Below the pieces are notes generated by a model, which worked only from the letters and a program-made list of their open reading frames with translations, ran no database searches and was not told the origin of the DNA. Made by a program: the position numbers and the translations under genes. A stretch of 64,000 bases of DNA, taken from positions 1-64,000 of the forward strand of contig JAQFVV010001050.1 in the NCBI GenBank assembly GCA_028023455.1. The letters are read 5' to 3'. Positions 22,500 to 34,184 of this stretch are shown here, piece by piece. The first letter of the stretch is position 1. The number at the start of each line of letters is the position of its first letter. Source of the stretch: Epiperipatus broadwayi (taxonomy: Eukaryota > Onychophora > Udeonychophora > Euonychophora > Peripatidae).

Positions 22500-24823
22500 C
22501 TAAGGTCAATCTGACCTCTCATGTACAGGACATAATCCATTTAATACATATACAAGGGATGGGCAGACATCTCTACTATGTATAATCAGATAGTTTTGAC
22601 TAGTAAACTGATGGAACAGCAAATTAAATCAATATTCATAATAATATTGAATATAAAATAAAATATTTGAGATTTACTATATATTAGTTCTTTAGGTTGA
22701 GAAGTTCTATTCATCCATCTATGAAACCTGTTTAAAATCTTTATAAAGGTTTTCATTCAAAAACAATTCTCTTCATAGAAATAAGCCATAGATATTTTTT
22801 CAGGTAATTGTCTTATAAATAATTGGAGAAATGGTAATAAAAATTTCAATTCTTCAGCATACCATAGGCTTGGTAATAATAAATAAAATTTTATCTAAAC
22901 ATAGGCATCCTAAATTGATAGAGAGGATTTCTGTGTCTGTGGATAAGGATCTTTTTTAAAACGTTAAACTAAGATTCTTTATTTATTGAGCAAAACAATT
23001 TATCAATGTGAAGAGTATCACCTGATAAGACCCAAAAAATTTCTTTAACTTCATCTTTTAAATATAATAAAAAGTCACAGGTAGAAAAAACATGAGAATA
23101 TTAATATTAAAAGCGCTTTGTTTTATTCACAAAATGTGTAACTATTTATCACTCTGATTTCAAAAAAAAAAAAAAACCCAAGAAAAATAAAATATATTAA
23201 TGTTAGTAAAAGATTTAGATGAACTAAGAATAGCAATGAGAGGCTATGAACTAATGAACAAATTCTTCAAGTAAAGGAGGAAAAAACGCATATTATCTAT
23301 CACACCTGTATAGAGTAGATATTACAGAAAATAATCGAAAATGGAAATTTTATTTCAGAACATAATAGAATGCGGACAAGACCTATGAAGGCACTGTATG
23401 CTCTACAGAAGTTTTGTCAGCAAAGTATTAAAAATAATTACGTAGGTTAAGTTATGATGAAGCACTGTTTTTCTAAACTTATTTCAACAACTTTTATCAG
23501 AAAATTGCTTAAAACTTGAAAAGAAAATCGGAATAATTAAAAAAAATAATAGAAAAAATCAGATCAGATATTGTCACTATAAATATGGGGAAAGAACTAA
23601 AATAGTCTATAAATGTACATAAAGATGGAAAAATAAAAAGAAAATTGATAAAAACAATATGAAAGAATTAAATTGAGAAAAGGACTATATGAAAAACAAG
23701 ATTATGAAAATGAGAAAACAAATTAAAAATATCAAGAAACTGAAAGAGAATCAGAATCTATTTGAAGACAAAAGACATTTAGAGAATCTGAATAAATGGT
23801 TGAGGAATCTCAGAAGTAATTAACTAAGCCTGCTGCAACGAGAACGAGAAACTAAAAATTCAGATTCCTAGATATCTAATTATTAATATTCACTAAGCAA
23901 CAATGAATATTAATTATAATGCAAAGAGAGGGGAAATGTATTTTTAATTTAATCATATTTGAAAATATACTTCTTAAAAAATAAAACAACAACACTATAT
24001 CAAATCAAATCAAAATAAAACTTACAACTTTATAGAGAAGAATTTTATATTAAGTAATACACCAAAAATTGAGTTTATCCATTATTTTAGTATTCATTTT
24101 ACGTGAAGAGAATATTTGTGCTGAAGAGTGAATAAATATATACATATGTGTGTGTGTTTGTAATTTTCGGTTTATTCACTAATTGTCCGTACACTGTTAA
24201 TACATTCTTTAGCAGCCTCAGTACTTACTAGATTGCTAGGCTAATTCTAAATGACCATTTGCATTAATAGATCCATAAATATATACACATAGGAGTAGCA
24301 TGTTAAGTAAATTTTCAAGTCAGAGTAAAATCTAAATGAGTACTATCAATTTGGATATCAATCTGTTAAGTACAAGAGTAATAAAAGTGTATTAACAGTG
24401 TTCGTTTAGTTAATAAACAGCATTTGTCTTAATTAGACAATAAACCGGAAGTAACATACAACCGTGGAAAAAAATGTATTTGTTATATGTTTATATATAT
24501 ATGTTGCTTTTGCTATATCAACATATTTAGATATTTCATTAATAACTGGATGATATATTACTGTATTCACAGATTGACTATTGAAACAAATATACATACG
24601 AGTTCAGAATTTTTCCTCCATTTTCTGACTTTTACCTTCATTAATAAGAATTTAGAATTCAACGTTGTAACAAATGCCCTTATGCATTTATCAGACATCT
24701 TTTTTTCAATTATTATACAGAATAATAGTCTAAAATTTAACAAAACCTAAGGCTTTGAATTCAAGCCAATTCATTTGTATAATAATATAGATCTATAACT
24801 AATTAGTTTCTATATATTTTAGA
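22500..24823. other. AT-rich intergenic DNA, no gene seen
   Basis: At about 23690-23820 the + strand is A-rich and reads as a Lys/Asn-rich helical frame (QIKNIKKLKENQNLFEDKRH), with stops on either side and no recognised family. A (TG)n-like run lies near 24147. Otherwise featureless. Confidence 0.45.
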
Positions 24824-24966
24824 GATTTCAATTTTATGCCAATTGTAGGTCCTGATTAATCTTTGAGTAGAAAGATTAATACTAACGATAATATTACTTG
24901 ACTTTCTCATAACTTTCTAGCCAAATGATTAACAGAAACTTACAATTGGCATAAAATTAAAGAAAT
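24824..24966. repeat. Short foldback MITE-like element
   Basis: TTTCAATTTTATGCCAATTG near the left end is repeated inverted as CAATTGGCATAAAATTAAAG at the right. A second small hairpin, GATTAATCTTTGAGTAGAAAGATTAAT, lies inside. About 140 bp, no coding content. No clear target duplication could be set. Confidence 0.75.
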
Positions 24967-25079
24967 ATGATTTGGAGTCAGATTGATATAATTGTACTAA
25001 TCAGTGAATTTGAGTTTAAAATCCACTGATTTTTTTTAAGTTTCAGATTATTATCTGGAATAGTGTAAAGGAATAAAAT

Positions 25080-25165
25080 ATGGCTGCAATATATGTAAGT
25101 GTAGATCCAGTTTTGAATTTAAGTCTGATGTTAAAATCAAAAGCCAAAAACTAGTCTAGAAATGT
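25080..25165 (+). repeat. Relic related to the interior of the 27.2-kb element
   Basis: AAGCCAAAAACTAGTCTAGA here matches AAGCCAGAAACTAGTCTGGG at about 27630-27650, and the upstream GTAGATCCAG resembles the CAGATCCAAAGC just before that. It is a diverged copy of part of that element. Confidence 0.45.
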
Positions 25166-25919
25166 GAGTATTATAAGCATTGTATCACTGATTGCTTAGC
25201 TTACTGTAAATGGTTTTAGGATAAAGCATGAGAGTAAGCATGTGAAGAAGTCGTGATATTTTTGTAGGTAAAGCAAAAAGTAAAAAAATAAAAATAAATT
25301 GATCAAATGTCTGCGATCTTCTTTTTTTTTTTCTAACATTAATATTGCATCAGTTAATGTCAGTTACAATGTATTTTCAAGTTTTTAAGGAAAAAATATA
25401 TAATTGGCTTATTACAAAACAAAAAAACAATCAAAATTGAATATCCACTTGTCTTTAAGCAAATTGTATATGCAAAACTTAATACTATCTTATAACAATT
25501 ATACATGTTATTGTGTCGAACATACATATTATTGTGTCTTTAAGTTGGACTCTTTAAACCAAATTTATAAATACTGTGCATTAAGTGCTAAGTTTCAGAT
25601 AATAAGTAAAAAATAATAAACGTATCTACTAGAAATCTAGCTTTTCAAAACCGTATATTTCATTTTAATATTAAATTATTTCTCCCAAAAGTTCTCCATC
25701 AAAGTTTGATTTTATAATTAATTTCATCCACTAAGTTTATGGGCATCTATTAATAATTTGATTGAGGTATTTGTGGATGTTTACTACCTTTAATTCATAA
25801 CTATCAATTTATATTTTCTTCTTCTGAGAAAATCCACTAAGCATTACTTTCAATAGAAGATTAATACAGGCTTCAGATTGCTCAAATGAAATATAAAGAA
25901 ATGTATGTTGAATTAACAA

Positions 25920-26265
25920 TAAGGAATGAAATTGAAATATTTCTTTTATGAAAGATCAAGCAAGCATTATTGACATCATTGAAAGAATTAAGAGAATGGA
26001 ATTGAGCTTGGTTGGACATCTTGTTGATAATAGATGGACAATTGAAATCTTAAATTGGAGCCTAAAAAAAAATGTGACATCTGATATGAATGTACATATG
26101 AAATAAAAAAGTTTGTTGATGTAATGTAGAGAAGAGGCTACAGATCATAAAAATTGGGTTATATTTAGGAATATCTTTCTCCTGCAATTGATAGATAATG
26201 GATGAAAGTGTTAATGATGATGATGATAATTTGTTCAAGACTTTTTCTAAATACAGGTTGGGCAT
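25920..26265 (+). pseudogene. LINE 3' fragment (RTE/CFDP2-type), C-terminal end
   Basis: The + strand reads QASIIDIIERIKRMELSLVG then HLVDNRWTIEILNWS (about 25960-26060), followed in shifted frames by EEATDHKNWV. This is the conserved post-RT tail of endonuclease/reverse-transcriptase proteins of the 'craniofacial development protein 2' type. A GAT-rich stretch near 26214-26230 may be the element's short-repeat tail. The rest of the element is missing. Confidence 0.8.
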
Positions 26266-26269
26266 CTAA

Positions 26270-27223
26270 CAAAAAGTCCTAAAATCAACTGATCTGATCA
26301 TTATCAGAGTGATAGTTTGTCATTAATTGCCATCCACTTCATATAATTATTTTAGCATCTTAAATTTGAAACTATATCATAAAACAATGATACTTTTTTG
26401 CATCATTAACTATTTTAAGTTTATACTTTATCACATCCAAAATTTACTTACATCCACAGTAATGAAAATTAACAAAGTTATGGGAAATATTACTAAACAT
26501 AATGTTATAAAAAAATTAAAACTATATTGAATGTTTATTCATGGACTAAGTCAAACATAAATACATTACAACAGTTTACAAGTCATATTCTTAAAAAGTA
26601 ATTTTAACAAATTTATAAGTAGACATTGTTTGAAGTTTGTTCAAAATATTTTTTTGGAGCATGATTTGTGAATTATAGTAATATAAACATAGTGGAATTA
26701 TGCAGTGATTAATAAGTTTATATTTTCAATGTTATATATTTTATATTCATGGTTTATTTTCAGGCTTATTAAGGCTATTAGAATTTTCTAAGTTCTTTTA
26801 TAGAAACTCCACCACATCACAATCATTCACAAAAACTCTATCATTTCCCTCTACTTATGCATTTCATGAACAATCTTTGTTTTTTAGGCAGCGAGAAGTA
26901 TCTCTGTGCACATGTTAACAGTGTGATACCTTACAATATACCATTCTTGTGTCTATTTATTTATTATACAATCAGTTGGTCAGTTTCTCAGAATGACAAC
27001 AAATGTTTATTAACTCTACTGATTTAAATGAGACTTTTGTTTTTCTTTTTTTTTTTATCTGATCAAACTTCTTTGAGCATTTACAGCTCTAAAATAGATT
27101 TAAAAAAAGTAAAAACAACACTTGAAAGTAGTTTATTTTTTATTTATCACACTTCTTCATCATTTGTTGTTGATCAACAAAGTAAACTCATACTGAGTTA
27201 TGCATACTTTCAAAAGTTTACAG
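26270..27223. other. AT-rich spacer
   Basis: No recognised gene or repeat. Confidence 0.5.
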
Positions 27224-27230
27224 CTATTTA

Positions 27231-27808
27231 TGCACAAGCCTTCTGGCATCCATTGATTACTCTGTTTAGCACAGGTGGCAATACTGTATGGAGAGTTTTG
27301 CTCTGTTTATTAACAATTAATGTGCTAGTATAGGAAATGTGATCATGTGATGCTTAATGGTTTAACACCAATCCTGCCTAATAGGATAGTGGTGGCTATG
27401 GTTGTAAAAGAGCCAAAGACACCAAAATGTATGGGTGCTGAACTGAGTTCAGACCCATATGACTATTTAAGCTATTGAGCTTAGATTGAAAATATTTTTT
27501 GTGTTTTCAATTTCATTCTCATAGTTTAGTAGTTAAGCTGAGATAAAAGGTGGTTGCTAGAGGGTTGCATTAGATCCTAAGATCTAGATGCAGTGCTCTC
27601 AGATCCAAAGCTCCTCACTGACGAAGGCCACAAGCCAGAAACTAGTCTGGGGATATTGGATGAGTAGGCATTAGATAGGGGTTTTATGCACAAGCCTTCT
27701 GGCATCCATTGATTACTCTGTTTAGCACAGGTGGCAATACTGTATGGAGAGTTTTGCTCTGTTTATTAACAATTAATGTGCTAGTATAGGAAATGTGATC
27801 ATGTGATG
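27231..27808. mobile_element. Small element with long direct terminal repeats (TRIM-like)
   Basis: The segments 27228-27354 and 27684-27810 are identical over 127 bp by eye. They bracket about 330 bp of unique, less AT-rich sequence. CTATTTA occurs immediately outside each end (27224-27230 and 27809-27815), consistent with a short target duplication. AGATAGGGG sits just before the right repeat, where LTR elements keep a polypurine tract. There is no coding capacity. A terminal-repeat retrotransposon in miniature is my best reading, but the repeats do not show clean TG...CA ends and I cannot name a primer-binding site. A local segmental duplication is the alternative. Confidence 0.6.
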
Positions 27809-28338
27809 CTATTTATTTTCTTAAGATAACAGTCAACAACCTTTTTCATCTATTCCTTACATTCTACAATGACGTCTAGCATATCTAACAAACAAAATAG
27901 GTAAGACATTATAAAATATGATCATATAGCATTGAAGAATAGATGGAACTAATTGAAATTTTCTCAAAAGTCTTGCAAGAAATAGGAAATCTGAAGAAAT
28001 TTGAAAAGCATCATATTTTTGATGAAGAGTCCACATTTAATAATAATAATTTTTCATAATTCCAACATCTAATAAATAGCAATGCCCTTTGAATTTGATG
28101 TAAATAAATTTGAAGTGATGTCAACTTTTTAATTTTTCTTTTTGTTATCATATTATATACAAAAAGTTGCCAAATCACTCTGCAGTAAACATGGATTCAG
28201 CAGTAATCTTCTTCATATGCTATGGAGTACTTCCACAATTTACTCAAATATTATAATTATTGCAATATTAATCTAAATCAAGAAATTGTTATATGGGCAT
28301 GGCTAATAGCGATGCTAAAAGGCAGTTAAAATATAGTT

Positions 28339-28730
28339 GTTCCTAAAATTCTTGAATACTGCAGAGCAAATTGTCATTTTTTTCATGTAGATGGCAGTCA
28401 CATAATAGTTAGAGCTGATAGATCTTTAAATTTATTTATATCAAATTAAAGATGTATTAACTTATTTATTATCTATTTCTGTCTAGGATTTTTTAATTAA
28501 ATTTTTTTATAATATTAATCTTTAATTGCTCCTTGATATGTAGTAATAGGATTACTTATAAAAAGCAGTCAGTGTTGCAAAACAATTGAAGAAGAATATT
28601 CCTAAAATGCATTATACTACAGAGCAAATTGTCATTTTTTATATGGTATGACAGCTGTAATAAATAATGTATTAGTGTACACAATGATTGAAGTTGATAT
28701 CTTTTTAAATTTATTTATCTTCTTTATCCT
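28339..28730. repeat. Degenerate tandem duplication, about 261-bp period
   Basis: TTCCTAAAATTCTTGAATAC plus TGCAGAGCAAATTGTCATTT at about 28339-28380 recurs as TTCCTAAAATGCATTATACT and ACAGAGCAAATTGTCATTTT at about 28600-28640. Both are followed by TGATA-TCTTT-AAATTTATTTAT. Two diverged units are visible; neither encodes anything recognised. Confidence 0.6.
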
Positions 28731-29399
28731 TAAATACATCTTCAAACTAATTCTTTTCATCTAATAATTTTTTTAATTAATACTTTTACATATATTTTTT
28801 GACAGCATTCATTTATGTTACATTTTTTAACTTTATATTTTAATGAATTATTCTTTATTCTTTATTATATCTTCCCAATTTTTAAATTATTTTCTGGAAA
28901 AAATATAAAAATAAAAATATTTTTAAAAATAATATTCCAAATTTTGAAAATATAGTAAAAATGTAATAAACTGAAAAACATAATTATTGACTATAGAAAA
29001 TTAGTTTGCTATTAACTGAAATGATATTCTTTGATTCCTGTTTGAGCCTTAAATGAACTGAACAGAACAAATTCCTAATATCCATACTCATAACTAAATA
29101 ATTATTCATATATAATATACAAACAATGATGAGCTTCTCATTAATATGCATTAATCTGCATTGTGAGTTTATTGCTATTTTACATCTGAGTTTAACGTCA
29201 AGAAATATCATGGGGGTCTTTTTTTCAATTACATAGTTCCTAACTGAAATATCAGTTGATGTTTTTTTCCAAAGCAAAATAAATGTGTGTGAGAAAGATA
29301 TTTTTCTTGATAGGTATTTATAATGAGTGACAAAACTAAACATGATCCTTAATCCCAAGAGGCTATAAAATTTCCAGACAATGTAGTGATTGGCAGTCA

Positions 29400-31347
29400 A
29401 ACAATAAGAGTAATTAAAAATACTATGATTGCAGACTTAGATTGCCATTTGATGATGATCTTTTATTTAGATACTTACATCTTGCAGATCATTTTCAAGT
29501 GAAAAAATGGCATGAATTGGAAGAACTATCTTAATATTAAATGGAACATTGTTGGACTTTGTGAAGTTACAAGACAAAATGAAAAGACAAATGTAATAAA
29601 AAATGGGCATGCACTCTACTACAAAGGAACAAAAATTAGAAGCACAAATGGAATAGAATTTTTTTATAAATAAAAATTGAAAAAACAATCTTGTGGAGAT
29701 AGATGATGTATCAGACAGAGTGGTAAAATTAGTTATTCATCTTAGTGGAAAATACCAAATGTAAATAATTCACATTTATACCCCAACAAATTCTTACTGC
29801 AATGAAAAAATATATGATTTTTATATTGATGTACAAAAGGTTTTTGAACAGACCAAACAACATTTTAAAATTGTCATGGGAGACTTTAATGCTAGAATTG
29901 GTAAAAAACAATTAAATGATGAAAGTATTATGGGTAAATTTGGTTATGTCTATAGAAATGAGATATAATATAGATTTGTGGAGTTCACAGGAAAAAAAAC
30001 CTTTATATTATGAATTCTTTCTTTAAGAAAAATGCCAAATGGAATATAAAAAAAATCCATATGAAGATACAACAAATTTGAATTATATTTATTTAACAGA
30101 AAATATGTATTTCAATATTGTAATGTACTTAAGTTATCAACCATTGGTGGGATATAATATATATGTTAATGCAAAACTACAAAGACAAAAATTATTAAGA
30201 AAAATATTATTCTCAGTTGATATCTTTAATCTTCAGAAACATTCTAATTAATTTAAATTTTGCAAATCGTTTTAAAATATTAACAGATTTTGAAGATAGT
30301 TCAAATATGAACTAAATCAATATGAATATAACTGATATAGTATTATATACTATTAAGAACTGCAATAAAGATAGCTGGTACAAAAAAAGAGCAATTGATC
30401 AGTAAAATTTATACTGTCAAGACAATTTATAAAGAAAAGAAGAAATATAAAAATATTCCATTAAGAAGAAATAAAACTCTAGAATTTTATAAAATAGTAA
30501 AAATAAGGTTTAATAACAATATAAGAAAATATAATTCTGAATTATCAAGAAAAGCAAACTAAAAAAAGAGAATAAAAGTATTTAAGGTGTAAATAGGAAC
30601 CACTTCTGCAATAAAAAAAACATGGAAGTATTACCATTAAAAAAAAACAAATGTATGAATGAGTTCTATAAAATAATTATATAGCAATATAGAACAAGAA
30701 AAATTATTTCCTAGAATTATTACTTCTTCCAAATTGCTTAGGATTTAAAATGAAGAAGTGACACATGCAATTAAATCTATAAAAAAGGAAAAAGTTATAG
30801 GTAATGATAGAATTTATAATTGATAACTTAAAAAACATCAGGTGAAGAAATAGAAAAATTGTTGGCAAATCTCTAAATGATAAAGATACACCACATGATT
30901 GTAAGAATGCAATAATAATATTGATATTCAAAATAGATGATAAAAAATATTACAAATTACAAACTTATCATTCTTTTATCAGTTCTATACAAATTGTTTA
31001 TGAAGATAATTATAATTCATTTACAGCAACTTTGTATTTTAACCAACCAAGCTGGATCAAAAGTGGTTTTAATTAGTACATCACATTCAAATATTCAGTG
31101 AAGTTATAGAAAAGGCCAATAAAGATATTTGATTGTATAAGTATTTCTTCAATGACTGAAGCATTAGATCATAAATATTTATCAAAATGTAATTGCAATA
31201 ATTAGGTTACATAGTGCTATTAAGAAGATTAATTTGAGAAGGGTGTATGAAAGGGTGATACCCATAGCTCCAAAACTTTTTACAGCAGTTTTACAAGAAA
31301 TATTTTGTGGAATAAGATAGAAAGGCAAATAACAGTAAATAAAGATT
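29400..31347 (+). pseudogene. RTE/CFDP2-type LINE, endonuclease and start of RT (5' part)
   Basis: Pieces in several frames follow the order of an APE-type LINE. KWNIVGLCEVTRQNEKTNVI and HALYYKGTKIRSTNGIEFF (about 29530-29665) come first, then the endonuclease box MGDFNARIG at 29875-29901 followed by GKFGYVYRNE. A linker contains IRKYNSELSRKAN, then IFSEVIEKANKDI (about 31095-31135), and the RT segment PKLFTAVLQEIFCG starts at 31270. Many frameshifts and stops make it dead. The frame breaks off where the hAT element begins at 31356 and resumes at 34185. Endonuclease nicks target DNA and RT copies the LINE RNA in live relatives. Confidence 0.88.
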
Positions 31348-31355
31348 GTTTAAGA
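31348..31355. repeat. Target duplication of second hAT element, left
   Basis: GTTTAAGA, matching ATTTAAGC at 34177-34184 in 6 of 8 positions; eight bases is the usual hAT duplication length. Confidence 0.6.
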
Positions 31356-31616
31356 CTCATATGGGCAACCCTCAGCCCATAAACCAGATCCATCCCTCTA
31401 TTTCTTTTGATCGGGCCCATCAGTAATCTATTTCAGTGATACTTGTCTGATTCATAGTGGGAGTAATCATGGTGTGTTTTACTAACTCACATTAATTAAT
31501 TAAGTCTTTTAATGTCAACTCTGCCAGTCAATTTTTTTGATAGATCCTAGTGATTGTTTCATTAAATATTCCTCATATTTGATTTTTTTGCAATTAAATC
31601 TTTTTTATGTATATTA

Positions 31617-31630
31617 TATAATTAATTTAT
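31617..31630. repeat. 14-bp direct repeat flanking the palindromic array, left
   Basis: TATAATTAATTTAT here and again at 33131-33144, immediately outside the 339-bp-unit array. It is a candidate target duplication, with the caution that it is pure A/T. Confidence 0.6.
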
Positions 31631-33130
31631 CACATTCATATCGGCTTTTTCAAACCAAATTGTGCAAACGCTTTTTGCGAGTGTTAAATAATAAATGAAT
31701 ACCCTCTGACCCATACAAGATATAGAATTTATGCAGCAATAAAAGGAATCCTCTTATTACTATGACTCAAATATTTATATATGAGCAAATCTGAAGTACT
31801 GGCACAGAAGGTGTGACTATAGAACAGTCACTTTGAATTACTATATATAACTTATGAATGAATGACGCCGATGAAATTTACTAGAATTTACTGAACGTCA
31901 TTCCAACTGAAATTAATCATATATATAAATCAGCATTTATTTTTTATAGCGTCTGTATACAATTGTAATCACATTCATATCGGCTTTTTCAAACCAAATT
32001 GTGCAAACGCTTTTTGCGAGTGTTAAATAATAAATGAATACCCTCTGACCCATACAAGATATAGAATTTATGCAGCAATAAAAGGAATCCTCTTATTACT
32101 ATGACTCAAATATTTATATATGAGCAAATCTGAAGTACTGGCACAGAAGGTGTGACTATAGAACAGTCACTTTGAATTACTATATATAACTTATGAATGA
32201 ATGACGCCGATGAAATTTACTAGAGTTTACTGAACATCATTCCAACTGAAATTAATCATATATATAAATCAGCATTTATTTTTTATAGCGTCTGTATACA
32301 ATTGTAATCACATTCATATCGGCTTTTTCAAACCAAATTGTGCAAACGCTTTTTGCGAGTGTTAAATAATAAATGAATACCCTCTGACCCATACAAGATA
32401 TAGAATTTATGCAGCAATAAAAGGAATCCTCTTATTTATATATGAGCAAATCTGAAGTACTGATTAATTTCAGTTGGAATGACTTTCAGTAAATTCTAGT
32501 AAATTTCATCGGCGTCATTCATTCATAAGTTATATATAGTAATTTAAAGTGACTGTTCTATAGTCACACCTTCTGTGCCAGTACTTCAGATTTGCTCATA
32601 TATAAATATTTGAGTCGTAGTAATAAGAGGATTCCTTTTATTGCTGCATAAATTCTATATCTTGTATGGGTCAGAGGGTATTCATTTATTATTTAACACT
32701 CGCAAAAAGCGTTTGCACAATTTGGTTTGAAAAAGCCGATATGAATGTGATTACAGTTGTATACAGATGCTATAAAAAATAAATGCTGATTTATATATAT
32801 GATTAATTTCAGTTGGAATGACATTCAGTAAATTCTAGTAAATTTCATCAGCGTCATTCATTCATAAGTTATATATAGTAATTCAAAGTGACTGTTCTAT
32901 AGTCACACCTTCTGTGCCAGTACTTCATATTTGCTCATATATATATATTTGAGTCATAGTAATAAGAGGATTCCTTTTATTGCTGCATAAATTCTATATC
33001 TTGTATAGGTCAGAGGGTATTCATTTATTATTTAACACTCGCAAAAAGCGTTTGCACAATTTGGTTTGAAAAAGCCGATATGAATGTGATTACAATTGTA
33101 TACAGATGCTATAAAAAATAAATGCTGATT
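31631..33130. mobile_element. Palindromic array of 339-bp units (foldback-like element)
   Basis: Direct units start with CACATTCATATCGGC at 31631, 31970 and 32309, exactly 339 bp apart. The third is cut at about 32462 and lacks about 15 bp. From 32463 the sequence turns into the reverse complement: units start at 32463 and 32802, again 339 apart, ending at 33130. Copies differ at only a few sites, so the array is young. Each unit holds short hairpins: GTGACT/AGTCAC around 31815 and GAATGACG/CGTCATTC around 31860-31905. No frame is open. Tandem-repeat inverted arms with flanking direct repeats resemble Foldback-type transposons. A satellite that underwent a palindromic rearrangement is the alternative. 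Confidence 0.85.
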
Positions 33131-33144
33131 TATAATTAATTTAT
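33131..33144. repeat. 14-bp direct repeat flanking the palindromic array, right
   Basis: TATAATTAATTTAT, identical to 31617-31630. Confidence 0.6.
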
Positions 33145-33689
33145 ATTTTATAATATCTTTAATTAAGCCTTCTAATGATTGAAATTTCAAAAATGAAATT
33201 TAAAATAAATATAAAAATGAAGTTCTTACTGTAACAAAAAAGCACATATTTGTTGGCTCCACTTTACCTATTGAAAAAGTTAGAACAATGAAATATTAGA
33301 TATTAGAATTTTCTGTTATTAAAAAAATGATATATTTACAACTAGTTATCATCAAAAAAAAATTTAAAAGTTAATAAATTATTTACTGTTATTAAAATAT
33401 TTTATCTACCATTTTTGCAAAAGTAATTTTTTAAAGCCAGTAATGGCTTCCTTTTTCTCATAAGAGTGGTCTTTTTAAAAATAAAATGTTTTTAAAGACA
33501 ATCCCATACTAGTGATGTAGTTTTTGATTTAATAATAAATATTTTACAAAAATGTTGCATCATAATCATTAACAATTGCTGAAAATCAAATTTTTTGTTT
33601 TATTTACTCCAGGATAAACAATCTAAATTCCCAAAACAAAGAATCCACATTCACTCTATTTTCTCATCTGATGATGCTGATGTAAACAA

Positions 33690-33930
33690 TGTGCCATAAA
33701 ACTTACAGATCAACTTTATTTAGATTCAGGTGGATTTAGTACTAAAATGACAATTTAACAGTATTGCTTTGATGGATTTTTATAAGCTTTATTTAGTGGA
33801 AGAAAAATATACAAATTTACATGTCTTTTCAAAAAAAAAAGATTTATCTTTTTGATAGCACATATATGTGTGAATACTTTTTTCAAATTATAAAATCCAA
33901 TAATTCAAAAATTCTATGTGATTATCCTTA
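33690..33930 (+). pseudogene. hAT transposase dimerisation-domain relic
   Basis: FNSIALMDFYKLYLVEEKY starts at 33754, and DSTYMCEYFFQ lies at 33854-33886 followed by KSNNSKILCDY. These match the C-terminal hAT pattern in which a (G/D)STYxCE(x)xFS box follows a FW/FY helix. Stops and a missing stretch show decay. The upstream catalytic part is not recognisable, and the region before it is occupied by the palindromic array. Confidence 0.75.
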
Positions 33931-34176
33931 AGTAATATTAACATCAATATTGATAGTCTCATTGTTGATGTACAAGGCCAATCTACACATTAAATTATGT
34001 CATCATTATAAAATTTATGTAGGGTTTTATACTAAAACATAAATAAATGAAATATGAAGTATCAACTTGTTTTAATTCATTCACTGTTAATTTGTATTAT
34101 TTAATAATTTGATCTGACCTTTGACTTAGAGACAATCATAATTTGGCCCCAAACTAAGAAAGGTTTCCCATGCCTG

Positions 34177-34184
34177 ATTTAAGC
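34177..34184. repeat. Target duplication of second hAT element, right
   Basis: ATTTAAGC, counterpart of 31348-31355. Confidence 0.6.

Larger units (their letters stand above)
31356..34176 (+). mobile_element. Second hAT element, 2.8 kb, inserted in the LINE
   Basis: The left end CTCATATGGGCAACC plus CTCAGCCCATAAACC and the right end TTTGGCCCC...GGTTTCCCATGCCTG are imperfect inverted termini of the style CAGGCATGGGAAACC seen in hAT families of animals. Eight-base flanks match at 6 of 8. The LINE reading pattern stops before and resumes after it, which independently marks the insertion. Inside lie a nested 1.5-kb palindromic array and a decayed transposase C-terminus on the + strand. Confidence 0.8.

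Noticed and set aside
28984-29400. 138-codon open frame on the minus strand
   Set aside because: It lies opposite and just upstream of the degenerate + strand LINE, has no recognised domain and is rich in AT-coded residues.
31800-31910. Hammerhead ribozyme in the 339-bp unit
   Set aside because: A CCGATGA segment between pairing flanks is suggestive, but the full core with three stems and the GAAA/UH elements could not be fitted by eye.
31631-33130. CRISPR-like or other prokaryotic repeat array
   Set aside because: Units are 339 bp and contiguous with no spacers, the array is inverted halfway, and the whole window is eukaryotic in character.
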